Below, one piece after another: positions 23,801-34,221 of a stretch of DNA of 64,000 nucleotides. The number at the start of each line of letters is the position of its first letter. The first letter of the stretch is position 1. Under the pieces are notes generated by a model. That model saw only the letters and a list, made by a program, of their open reading frames with translations, searched no databases and had not been told where the DNA came from. Position numbers and translations under genes: made by a program. This stretch comes from Roridomyces roridus (Eukaryota > Basidiomycota > Agaricomycetes > Agaricales > Mycenaceae), in the NCBI GenBank assembly GCA_029378245.1, contig JARKIF010000008.1, forward strand, positions 248,001 to 312,000, in the 5' to 3' direction.

Positions 23801-25142
23801 CCAGTGCCTATGGGGCGTTCATCAGATGAGATCTCCCATTTTGAAAAAAAAAAAATGTACCTTGGTCGGGTAGACAAACATAGCCGTTGAGTGTGGGTTT
23901 GCTTCCAAAAATTGAAGGACCGGGACCTGCGAAATGAGACGCAGGGTGCATGAGAGTGGTGGCCGCATACCTGATATATAACACTCTTTCCCGACGCGGT
24001 GCTGGTGCTCACAATGACATGTTTGCCCGCATTGATGGCGTTGAGAGCCGCCGTCTGGTGCGTATACAGGGAAGAAATGGACCTGGAAGTTTGCAAAGCG
24101 TTTGCTATCGTATCAGACAACGGCGAGTCGAGGGTTCCTAGAATCCTGTGGGTTAACTCAGAAGCGATGCATAAATTTGAGTACCAGTCTGGCCGACTTT
24201 GGCCTCGATAGTTCGTCTTTCTACGATATGCTGGGCATACCACTCCTCCCCAGTGATGTCTGACAATACAGAGTCGATCGAAGGGCGGTTAGTGGGGGAA
24301 GGAATCTCGAATGAAGGCCATGTGGTTGGGTCCGAAGGGTTGATAGGAATGTGTTCTCGGGCTGCGGCTTTCAACAGTACCGCTGGATCCTCCCCGTCTG
24401 CGGTCGCGGTGATGAGTCTAAGCAGATAGTTGCAGCAAAGAATTTATCATAATAAACTGACTGACTCGTCAACTGCCTTGGAAAATTTCTCATTTCGTTT
24501 TTCGACCAGCTTTTTCATGGCCGCAGGCGTCAATGCCGGTGGAGCAGTCAGCGATTGTCTATTCGTAGTTAGAAGGATTCACCGCACGAAAGAGAGGCCT
24601 ACGTTGGATTCTCAGCCTTCTTTCCGCTAGACTTCTCCATGAACTCTAAGATGAGGATATGATCCTCTTTGCGCTCGCTCGAAGCAGAACTATAGTCCCC
24701 GATCTGGAAACTAGGTTCTTTGGATGGCTGTAGAGCATCCTGGACTAGAATTTCATTGCGAGGCACATAAGCAAACTTGACGAGCTCTGGGCATAGGCTC
24801 TTGATCGCTGCAACATTTTCAAGGTCGAGAGGCCTTGAAGGGGGTCATCGAACGGACTCGTTTCAATTTCATGGTTGCCAACCGCTTCAAAAGGCTCTCA
24901 ACAGAGGCACGAATAGTGTTGAAGGACGTCGCCAAATGTTTCCTAGAGGAGACAAATGCGAGCACAGTGTTGAGAGCTTTGAATACTTTGAAAAGCTGGA
25001 TGGCCTTGAACAAGAGAGTTAGGGGACAAAGTTGAAGGCGCACGTCGTGGAAATATTGAGGCCAGACGACCTCTGTATTCGACGACTTGCGTTTCTTGGA
25101 TGGCCTGTCACTCTCCGAGCCAGATTTCCTCTTGGGTGGCAT
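20831..25142 (-). CDS. HRQ1: RecQ4-family DNA helicase Hrq1 with C-terminal DUF1998
   Basis: A 3'-5' DNA helicase for interstrand crosslink repair and telomere maintenance. It begins MPPKRKSGSESDRPSKKRK at 25142, a nuclear-signal-like start. The helicase starts at SSLYTHQTAALNAINAGKHV, followed by Walker A TSTASGKS, VFTNF-type motif II region (FAVDELHYYSGALGSHVAQ, a DEVH-like DELH), VSCSATI, and the second RecA domain (RGVRVILFCKFRKVCEL, RGGYSQEDRRRIE, GIVATNALELGVDIGVLD, RQQAGRAGRRARDSLAI). The C-terminal DUF1998 region has the metal-type cysteines of the Hrq1 zinc domain (ACACDFGCTKC). About 20 short introns fragment the gene. The spliced frame is continuous wherever I checked. The 5' end overlaps or abuts the small plus-strand gene described next, giving a very compact head-to-head arrangement. 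Confidence 0.88.
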
Positions 25143-25548
25143 TGATGGAAGCGAGACAAGACGCGCTCTTCGACGCGCCAGTGATTGGATCAATCAAGGC
25201 CAAATGCGACCTTCACCCGCGTCTCTGGCACGAAAAGTGGCCAAACCTCTCAAGCCCCATCTTCAGGTCTTTTCCTCCACAAGCAATGTGGATCTGACAC
25301 CCGCCATCCCCCGTCTCATTCCCCGACGCAATGTCGCCCCTCGCACGTCTATTCTACCAGCACCGACGCCGCGGAACCACCAAATCAAGCCGCCGACGTT
25401 AATTGAGACCCTCATCGCCCAAAAGTCGGCGGCTGGAGACCGCTGGCCTCCGAACCTTCGCGTAGAACCGTTCATCACCAGGGAGACGTGGGAGCCGGTC
25501 AGAAAAGGACTACGGTCCAAACTGAAGAGGATGCTGAGGGAAGAATAG
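25087..25548 (+). CDS. Small basic protein of unknown function, head-to-head with HRQ1
   Basis: An intronless plus-strand frame of 153 codons, or 115 from the internal ATG at 25204. The first 55 bases overlap the HRQ1 coding start on the other strand, so the 25204 start (MRPSPASLARKVAKPLKPH) may be the real one. The product is strongly basic and Pro-rich in the middle (RLIPRRNVAPRTSILPAPTP). It ends in a helical segment, PFITRETWEPVRKGLRSKLK. The N-terminus from 25204 could be a mitochondrial presequence. I recognise no family. Its composition and length suggest a real gene, and no coding sequence lies opposite the part after 25142. Confidence 0.5.
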   Translation: MRFLDGLSLSEPDFLLGGIDGSETRRALRRASDWINQGQMRPSPASLARKVAKPLKPHLQVFSSTSNVDLTPAIPRLIPRRNVAPRTSILPAPTPRNHQIKPPTLIETLIAQKSAAGDRWPPNLRVEPFITRETWEPVRKGLRSKLKRMLREE

Positions 25549-25650
25549 TTGGTGCGTAGCTTGGCCTTTTCATCTTTTGTCTCTTCTCAATTGCGACAGC
25601 TGGAGTACCGCACGCATACTTGTACACGAGAATTCATATAATACACTGCT

Positions 25651-26277
25651 CTACATCTTGAGATACGTCCTCAAATTGACCCCGCCCTCCTGCGGATTCT
25701 TGAATCGCCAATACCGGTTGTCTCGAACCCACTGCATCTGCTCTCTGCGCAACGTCGCATGAGTATGGTAGCATGCGTTCTCCCTGTCACGGACGAACTC
25801 GATGGCCCTCTGGACGTCCTCGGGGACCAAATGGCGCGGTTCGCCCGGGGGAAGATGTATCCTGTGCCGTATAACAGGGATCGCGAATAGATAGAATCGG
25901 GGTTTGTGCAGGAGAGTAGGTTGTGTGGGCGGTGTGAGTCGCAGGGAGGCGGAGGATGTGCCCAGAGGCACTCCGAAGAAACGACCTATGGGGCTGAACT
26001 CCTGGGCGCGAATTTGGGCGAGGAAACAGACGTTATAACCCCCGTCTGGCGTGCGACCCAGAATTATGCATGGGCGACCGAGTTTTAGAGGGTTTGTTTC
26101 GAAGGAGAACAGACAGTCGGATTCCTCGCTGGTGAGGGATATGCCTCGTGCACCGAGGTATTCGTAGAAACAAGCAGTGATGTTCGGTTGTTCTTTCGAA
26201 TATACAAGCTGCCCTATTCTTGCTGTTGCGAATCGGGAGAGGCGGGAGCCATACTTTAGTTGCGCAAGAGCGCTCAT
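25651..26277 (-). CDS. Conserved-looking protein of unknown function, 208 residues
   Basis: A single-exon minus-strand frame starting MSALAQLKYGSRLSRFATAR at 26277 and ending GVNLRTYLKM. Notable stretches are ACFYEYLGARGISLTSEE, RPCIILGRTPDGGYNVCFLA, SPIGRFFGVPLG and RFYLFAIPVIRHRIHLPPGE, followed by an Arg- and aromatic-rich C-terminus (WVRDNRYWRFKNPQEGG). The alternating hydrophobic strands around CIILGR and NVCFLAQI suggest a small beta-rich fold. I do not recognise a family. The same frame stays open upstream into the neighbouring hydrolase gene (to 26952). The hydrolase itself leaves this frame, so I treat them as two genes 55 bp apart. Confidence 0.55.
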   Translation of the reverse strand: MSALAQLKYGSRLSRFATARIGQLVYSKEQPNITACFYEYLGARGISLTSEESDCLFSFETNPLKLGRPCIILGRTPDGGYNVCFLAQIRAQEFSPIGRFFGVPLGTSSASLRLTPPTQPTLLHKPRFYLFAIPVIRHRIHLPPGEPRHLVPEDVQRAIEFVRDRENACYHTHATLRREQMQWVRDNRYWRFKNPQEGGVNLRTYLKM

Positions 26278-26332
26278 ATGATCATCTATTTGCAAGTGTT
26301 TGTCTATCCTCAATCTATCCTCGAAAAAACTT

Positions 26333-27594
26333 CTAATCCCACGAGCCTCCTGCCTTTCTCCTTCCTTCCTTGAAAGTCCTCTCCAGCAATTCATTGAATT
26401 TCTTTGGCCGTTGGACATGCAGGGCATGTCCCGTATGTTCCCACTGGACAAACTCGGCGTCTGGCATGCAGTTCTTGAGGCGTTTACCTGACAAAGATAA
26501 GCAGCATCCAGCGGAGGATCGAGTGCCCTACTGTTGGATGGAAGAACTAGATTGTCGTCGTCACCAGTCACGATGACCACCTTCGGTATGTCATCGGAGA
26601 TGGCCCTTAACCGCTGGAGAGGCTTGAGTGTTGAACTTGGAAAGAAAGGCATTATTACCTCCGCAGAAACATGGTGGGAAAGTGCCGAAGCCATTTGAGA
26701 TAGAGCCCCGACAAGGCCCTGCGGCGCAGTGCACAAGAGCCGCCTCCGATAGATTTGAGTCTGAATTTCACGATTTATACGGCCTTGGTCATCGTCTTCG
26801 GCGGCGTCGTCGGTCCATGCAGTCGGATAGAGCAAGTCAAGTAGTAGCGGAATCTTGAGTTCGTGGTCGGCTGTGAATGTAAGTTTAGCGAGGAGCTTGA
26901 GGCCCTTCCACTGGGGAAAACATGAACAAAAAAGTGACGTGACCCAGAGCATTTACCGGCGGGAGATTGTTCCAAAATGCACGCCCCCCGGGCGTACTCA
27001 CAGCGATCACGAGACTCGCAATCCGCTCAGGTATACGCGTCGCCAACTCTGGGAAAGATGAATCTACTGCTTGCGAAAACAGTGTTGCCCACCTTGTGCA
27101 ATCATACCCCCTAGGGATATTCCGACGACATGGATACCGCGCTCCTCAGTCCATCCCACGTAGTCCAACAAAACTTTCGCATCTTCGGCCATCCCGCTGG
27201 TGCTATACGGCCCCCGAGGCGCCTCGGAATGCCCTACTCCCCTGTATACAAGTATAAGCATGAATACTATAGGTCAGACAGTAATCCATACCGATTGTCG
27301 AACACCAGCACGGAGTAGTCTGACATGCGACCAAAATGCTCGACCTGGCCCAGCCACGCGAAGCAAGAACTGTTCAATCTTGACGAGGTGTTAGACCGAG
27401 ACCAACCGCTGGAGAATACCATACCCCATGATCAAGGCCACCTTCTGCGGGCCCGAGCCGTGGATTTCATAGTAAAGAGAGTGACTTTCAAGAGCTTCTA
27501 CTTGGTTCCGGAGACGCGTTACAGGGCAGAAGCCACGGCGAGTGCATGTTGACGTGTCGAATATAGTGGAAAGGCTTTCAACGGAGGCGACCAT
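26333..27594 (-). CDS. Alpha/beta hydrolase fold protein, frame change near the C-terminus
   Basis: A serine hydrolase of the AB_hydrolase_1 type. The start at 27594 (MVASVESL) leads over introns into [20 protein letters not shown], an oxyanion-type HG region. [19 protein letters not shown] is the block that follows the second strand. The nucleophile elbow is [10 protein letters not shown], with Ser in GxSxG. A candidate acid Asp lies in [10 protein letters not shown]. The C-terminus, [20 protein letters not shown] with its catalytic His, is read in a different frame from the segment before it. The switch occurs near 26487-26500, where no intron keeps the frame, so a one-base deletion (or two-base insertion) is suspected. 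The stop is at 26333-26335. The substrate is unknown. Confidence 0.75.
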
Positions 27595-27858
27595 CGCGAG
27601 TACTGGCCAGCTACTTAGTAGTCGAGTCCAAGAGGAGACATCACTGACGTAACTGAGCGCTGATCAATGGCACAGCACCGGTGTTCCGTGTCTTCGAACT
27701 CCAAGAAGTTCGAAGATGGGAAGCCAATTTTTGCCGACCCGTCAGCAACAGAAATACCGAGCCTCACGACTAGCAGTCATTTCAGAGCAGCAGACATCCC
27801 GTGTGTAGGAGTAGAAATTATACATGCAAAAGATAGAGTAGATACACAAAGTAAAGAA

Positions 27859-30800
27859 TCACTTTCCCTTCCCCTTCGACTTGGCGCTCGTCTTGGCGCT
27901 CGACTTGCCGTTCGACTTGCCGTTCGGTTTCCCGTTGGGCTTGCCGCCAGACGACTTCTTCTTTTTGCGGCGGTCGTCGTCAGAGTCGTCCGAATCCTGT
28001 TTTTTGCCACCGTCGGCTCGTTTGAGATCGGCTGGAGGCTCATGAGAACGACCAAGATATGGAGCGAAACAACTCACATTTGGCCGCTTTACGCTCGAGT
28101 TCGTCCCAGTCGTCTCCTGAGAACGGTCAGGCTCAAGCTCTCAAGTTGAACAGGACCACAAACCTTCGTCGCTGTCGTCAGATCCGCCGCCGCCCCCAAA
28201 GTCAGAACCACTCTCATCGCTGCCTCCGTCGGAATCGCCATAAGCGCTAGCATCGTCGCTGCTTTCGACTTCGTGGAGTTCCTCCGAATCAGCCTCGAAT
28301 TCAGACTCGGATTCTGAACCATCGGATCGGTCGCTCTGTACGCCATTAAGTAATCTGGGAGGTGTCAAAGCAGATAAAAACAAACATCAGCGCCGTTGCC
28401 TCGACCGAGGAACGACCATCCGCCGTTCTGGAAAAAGTCGTGCGGGCTGTCGTTGACGGTCTTCATGATCGGTCCCCAGTTGTAGTTGACTGGGCTTTCG
28501 GTCATGGGAATGTCGACGGAACTGCATTCGACGTGTTAGAGAAAACGAAAACAAGCCGCCCACACACGCACTCGAGCCAATTCTTGACATCATCCATGGA
28601 GGTACTTTGTATTGAATTGATGTGCAAAGGTGCTTTGGAAAAGTCCTTGAAGATGAAACACAGATCGAATTGCTTCAAGCTGTACTGGACACGCTCGAGG
28701 GACGCAATTTCAATCTCAGAGAGCGTCACGACGAGGAATGGTGGGTCCGTGAGATGTACAAGGCATTCCGTTGTCGGCTGCAACCGGACGCTGGTGCGGA
28801 ACGGCACACCTTCAAAGGACAGTTCTCTGAATGGCACATCCAGGTCCATTGTGTCCCCGTTCTGTAAATCTCAGTGCGTGATACAAAGACTGGGATCAAG
28901 GCGCATACCGATGCTGTGCCTGCGTCAGCGATCTTCTGAGCAAAGGCCTCGATTTCCTTGTTCAGCATCTGCCGACGTTTCCTTTCGTGATGCTCCTGCT
29001 CTATCTCATCCTCGTCACCATACCGATGCTTTCGCTTTCGGTTTCCAGTCTCATCGAACTGGGCATCGGTAGCCTCACGAACGAATTGCACGTCCTAGGT
29101 AGTGATATGAGACCAACACCGATGTATAGCACCCCACTCACCAGCGCCTTCTTTTTGCCAATCATTATGGGGGCTTTGAGGTGCAGGTGAACAATGACGA
29201 GCAATTCGTGATCGCAGGGTTGGAAGAAGAGATGCTTGACATTGCTGAAGAGGATGTCTACGCCGGCAAGTGAGGATTCAATTTAAACGAGAGGCAGTCG
29301 CAACTCACCGACTTTCTGCCCCATAGGCGACAAATATCGCACACCATTCTGATGGATCTCGACTTCCCCGGCAAGCCGCTTGCCGTCAAGAGCCGGCCTT
29401 ATAAAGGCTTCCGGCATCTTTGCCGGGCGGCGCGTCTTGAGTTCTATCAGATTGTCCTGTTCAACGACGTCGGCCAGTTCCTTCTTTTGCTGCTCCCGTT
29501 TGTTCGCCTCCTTCTTCAAATCAGTGATTTGCTTGCAAATGTTGTCGAATCGATGGCCGTCCGGGGAACGGAATGTGACGGAGCGGACAAAAGTTGCATC
29601 CGGGTCCTCGAAGGGCTAGCGAAATGTTCACGATGAATCAAATACGTCGTGACTACACGTACCGTGTCTTCCTTCTTGCCGGCGAGTTGACCGGGCGTCT
29701 GGAAGTTGATGCGCAAGTAAGTGAATTGATCTTCATCACTCTTGCTCGCATTTTTTATGGTGTTAATGTGGAAGGGCACAGCGAATCCATTGATAGGTAG
29801 GATGACGCTTTGCCCTTTGCGATCGACATGTATCTGTAACAGGATGAGAGCCTCGTAGCGGCGGCCAAGCGTCTAGTGCTCACCCGTAAGTCATCTACAT
29901 CAGCGGGGAGGCCACCTTCGCCTTTATAACTCTGGAACTTCTTCCACCCTTTGCCCTCCTTGCCCTCCTTGCCCTCGCCTTCCTCGGAGAATTTCTCCAG
30001 ACCTTGTGCTTGGAGTTGATGATGAAGCTCCCGTTGATGCTCGGCCAGTTTAGCAGCCGCCGTTTGGTGAACCTCGTCCTGCGTGGCGCGCCGCTGGTTC
30101 CGAAGAACTTTGCCGGCAACCGTTGCCTTCGAAGGCGAACCATTTTTGCGCGGCGCTACCGGCGGTTTCTTCTTCGGCTTCTCTGCGTCTTGGGGCGTCA
30201 GAAAAAACATGACGACATTGTTCGACCGGGTCCCATCGGTGAGGAGAACGGACTTGCTGGATTCAATTTTGATGGTGTCGACGAGCTGCAAAGCGTATCT
30301 ACCGACGAATAAGAAAAACAGTCGAGTTGGGTCGAAAAGAATCGTACTTCTTGCCACTAAAATCGACAAGGTCGGTGAACCCGAGACCAAGATTGAGAAT
30401 CATGTTTTCCTTCAAAACACGAGTGTTTTTGGCCGAAAGAAGATACGGAGAATCCCGGAATTCCACGCCAGTCTGCATGCATGAGCAAATAAAACCATGT
30501 AAATCGTCAAAGATACCTACACCGAAACCAATGCTCTTGGGTAAATGCTTCTCCAGTTCTGGCTTCTTCTCCTTGACAAAGTCCAAGGCAGCTTGGTAAG
30601 TATCCCGGGCAGAAACTCCATCTTTGATTTGTGTGAGGAGATGTTGCTGCAGCTGCAGCAACAGGGTATACTGCTCTTCTTGCTCCTATATTGCAGAAGG
30701 TGAGCACGGCAGTAGAGGGCGTTGTGGGCTCGTACGGGAGTGGGGTCAACGATGAACGTGCGGCCGACGTTGGCACAATAGGACTTGTATCTCAAGCCGA

Positions 30801-31891
30801 AAGCGACGAGAAAAACGCCCTTGTGCGCGATGCTGTCATCCGTCGATTCCGCGGTGTAGCGCAGGTCATAGCCGGTGTTGCTCGAGCGGGAGATGATGAT
30901 AGGAGGGTAGCAGAATTCAACGAGAGCCCAGTCGACCTAGTGCGCTGAGAAGAAGGACGATGTAGGATACTAGAAAAACGCACGTCTGAGAGACCTTTGC
31001 CCTTGCTCCATACTTTCGGATCCGGTGGCTTAGCGTTGGCGCCCTCCCCTGAACCCAGCCTGGCCTCGATTTGAGCAGCGAGGACTTCGTGCGTGATCTT
31101 GGACTCCTTGTCCAATATGGACTCGAGCTTGTCTATAACATAATGCTTGAGGAGCGTCGATGTGAGGTTGCCGGCCATTTGAATGGTTTCCTGAGAGAGG
31201 ATGTGAGTACGCACGTCAATGCGACTCAAAACAACCGACCAGCTCCTCTGCGTCCTTCACGGCCATGAAAGTCGACAGTGCAGGGCCCATATCCACGAGT
31301 TCCGGCTTGCTGTCCGCCGCCTCGAGCAATTTTTTCCAATCATTAATGAGTTTGCCGCGGTGGACTTCCTTGATGAGAGTCCCTACGCGTTTCTTGGAGG
31401 CGTAGAGCTGGAAGAAGCGGTCGAGCGAGTCATTGGTTTGTTCTTTCTTGGCTTGGGCCAAGATTTCGACAGGCACCGGCCCCGAGGTGCCCTCAATTTG
31501 GGAGAGTATCTTGGCTATCAAAACTCAACAAAAAACGCGTCGGAAATTCGACAAACGCGTACCCTTTGAGGCGGAACACAGGATCGTCACTTTGTCCTCG
31601 CCAAAGAGAATCAGAGTCGAGGGAAACTCGTAACCGAGGAGCCATTGCTGTGAGTCACAAAGAGTGAGCGCCACATGCCCTTCCAAAGGGGCCCAATGCA
31701 TGTCGCACCTGGACACAAGTTCCCTTTCGTGTGGGTTCATCCTCTCCCGCCGGGTCCCCTGCGACGAGAAATAGTGCGTCGGTGTCGGCAATGGAGGCGT
31801 AGTCCTCGTTTTGCGCGGCTGTACGCCATCCGTCGTAGATTCGCGCCAGGCGCGCAACGAAAACGAGCTTGTTGAGCTCGACGCTGGGCAT
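27859..31891 (-). CDS. SPT16: FACT histone chaperone subunit Spt16
   Basis: The large FACT subunit, which reorganises nucleosomes during transcription and replication. The N-terminus ([19 protein letters not shown]) and [20 protein letters not shown] belong to the inactive aminopeptidase-like domain. It continues through [34 protein letters not shown] and [20 protein letters not shown]. The middle domain includes [17 protein letters not shown] and [20 protein letters not shown]. The tandem-PH part carries [24 protein letters not shown] sequence ([19 protein letters not shown]) and [20 protein letters not shown]. An acidic C-terminal domain (Ser/Asp/Glu/Gly-rich, about 28150-28330) is followed, after an intron, by a lysine-rich tail ([17 protein letters not shown]) ending KSKGKGK. 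About 15 introns can be placed and the frame holds throughout. Confidence 0.93.
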
Positions 31892-32009
31892 TGCGTTAAG
31901 GACTCGACTGCAACGCAGCGACGGGCGACAAAGGGCTGGAGAAGATGGAGGTAGAGGTCAAGGAGGGTTCTTGATTATGGATGTTGACGCGCTTTTTATG
32001 GGCACAGCT

Positions 32010-34058
32010 TTAATATTCAAATACAGCAAGATCTCTCAAGATGAAGACCGACTCCTCCACACGCATCTCTAGCACCGTCAACTTCTCCTGCTTCCCCTCC
32101 CACTCCTTTATCATGTCCAGCTCCAGCCGCGACATCAATCCTTGTTCGTCCTGGCTCACATCCGTCCGTTCTCGCTTCTCCAGTACCGCTCTCAGCATGG
32201 GCTCCTCCTGCTCAACCTGCCTCCGCACCCCGATATTATACAGAGTCTTGTACAAATTGCCGAGGATGACCGAGTATGCTTTGGGAAGATCCACATGCCT
32301 GCATTTTATTAGACGCTGCCAATAAAAAGATGTACGATATTCACCAGAGATAGAACATGCGAGAGGGGTTGCGGTCAGAGCTCTTGGCCACCTCTTGCGA
32401 GCTGATCAAGGACTCGGCAGACATTAATGCCAACAAAGGCCGGACATCTTTTGGAGGGACCATGACCACTTTAGAAATCTGTGTCTCATGAGCTCAACGC
32501 ACGAGAATCCAGGATGATTCCGTACCTGTTTTTCGTCCATCTTTCCTGTGTCCATCAACAGTCGTAAGATTCGTACACCCTCAGTGCCATGCCGCTCTCT
32601 CGTGACAGACTCCAAGACGCGTCTACGGAGACGCTTGCAGATCGTCTCAAATTCGACCTGTACTTTGGACCCCCCAAAAGATATAAATGCAGACGCCCGC
32701 CCGGCCATGGTTGGATTATCTGCGGAAGAAAGCATCCCCAGATAATCCTTGATACAGGCAGTATTCGAAGGGTTTTTGGTTTTGAGAACGAGACCAGAAG
32801 CCAAGCCTTCTTGATCTGATAGCGAAACGGCGATGTTTGAGACGGAAACGGGCTCTGTCCTGACATCCGAAACATTCTTCTGCTTCGATTCGGTCACCTT
32901 CAGCGTCGCCTGCAGAACGACGGCCGCGCCTTCGTTGTACCGTTCCTTGGCAGCCTTGGTAACCAGCTTTCGGCCGGTCAGCAGAATCACAGACGGTAGA
33001 AGAAAGCACACACGGTGTTCCGGATGTGAATGTTGAATTTCTCGCAGTTCACTCGAAAGTATACCGTTGGCTAGAAGAGTTGAGAGACGGTAAAAGACTG
33101 TGTTAGCAGCACGCACGTCAACGACATCTTCCTCCTCGACCACCTTCCGCTGCGGCAATATTTAAAAACCAGTCCACCCCTTGAAGTTGAGCTCACTTTT
33201 GACCGCGGACCATTTTGTTCTTTGGCTTTACGTTTCTGCACGGAACTGCTTATTAACACAGGATAAACGGAGATGCATGACGGTACTCACCAGTCCGACC
33301 TTCTCTGCCTCCTCCTCCTCGCGCTTCAGACGCGCCTCCGCCGTCTCCCGAGCTTCTCGAAGCTCCTTGGCAGTGGGAAAGCCGTTGATTTTGGCCTTTT
33401 CCTCGTTCTCGTAGCGGATGCGCTTGTCTCGCGGCGAAATGTGTGAAAGAATAGTGGACGGTTTTAGATACGATGCAGTGACGAGTGAATGGATCGCTTG
33501 AGTATACACGGCCTCCACTGGCAGACGGTTAGCGCTTCGAACTGCGTGAAAGGGTACCAAGCACATTTTGCGTCGCCATAAGACAACTCGGAGATAATAT
33601 CTGGAGGGCGAAGTTTGCCGTGGTCCAAGACCAGCTGCACAATTTGTGCCCCCTGCAAGGAATGAGGGACGCATGACACTGGAGCATAGAACCACGCACC
33701 TCGTCGCCAAAAAGTTGGCCAGCTTGCCACACGAAGCGCCCAAACCGGAGGCGCACTAGACATTCTTCGATGTTGACCTCGAAAACTTCCCCTTCCCCCG
33801 ATTTCGCGTGCCAGAGGACATTATGTTGGACAAGGACAAGAATGGACGCGGAGACGGTTCTCGGCTTGAGCGACGTGAGGTGCACAATGCGAGACAATGT
33901 CAGTCGGCCTCGAGTCAGAAGAATCGAGGCAACTTTCTACAGAGACAGACGTCAGGCGACAAATGACAGCGAGGACGATCCTCGCTCACTGCGGTTAGTG
34001 GGCCAAACTGGGAGAGGATTATCTGTGTGCACAAATTAGCAGTCTGCGCGTCGGCCAT
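32010..34058 (-). CDS. RPC82: RNA polymerase III subunit Rpc82 (POLR3C/RPC3)
   Basis: A subunit of the Rpc82-34-31 trimer that opens Pol III promoters. The start at 34058 gives MADAQTANLCTQIILSQFGP, the conserved first winged helix. Then come RGRLTLSRIVHLTSLKPR and NVLWHAKSGEGEVFEVNIEE. VEAVYTQ-type helices follow, then an Arg/Glu coiled segment (ELREARETAEARLKREEEE). The second half has VVEEEDVVDVRAANTVFYRL, LLMDTGKMDEKQISKVVMVP, NPSRMFYLWHVDLPKAYSVI and a C-terminal coiled coil (EWEGKQEKLTVLEMRVEES), ending FILRDLAVFEY. Six or so short introns are present and the frame is intact. It is 118 bp downstream of the SPT16 start and 163 bp upstream of the NoxA stop, all on the minus strand. Confidence 0.9.
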
Positions 34059-34221
34059 CGTCTACGCGCCAGGCATAAGGAGATGAAAATTAACTAAGCC
34101 AAACAGGTTCGTTGATTGCACTCCAAGTTTGATGCCTCCAAGGCAAGCCAGATCCATAAGAGCAAAGATAACACATAACAGATACAGTACGGTCTGGAAA
34201 CAACGTCCTCTACGTCTCCTC

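Noticed and set aside
25651..26952. One 433-residue protein covering the hydrolase C-half and the downstream gene
   Set aside because: The hydrolase's catalytic His block is in a different frame, and the downstream part has its own Met and independent composition. I list two genes and report the fusion only as a finding.
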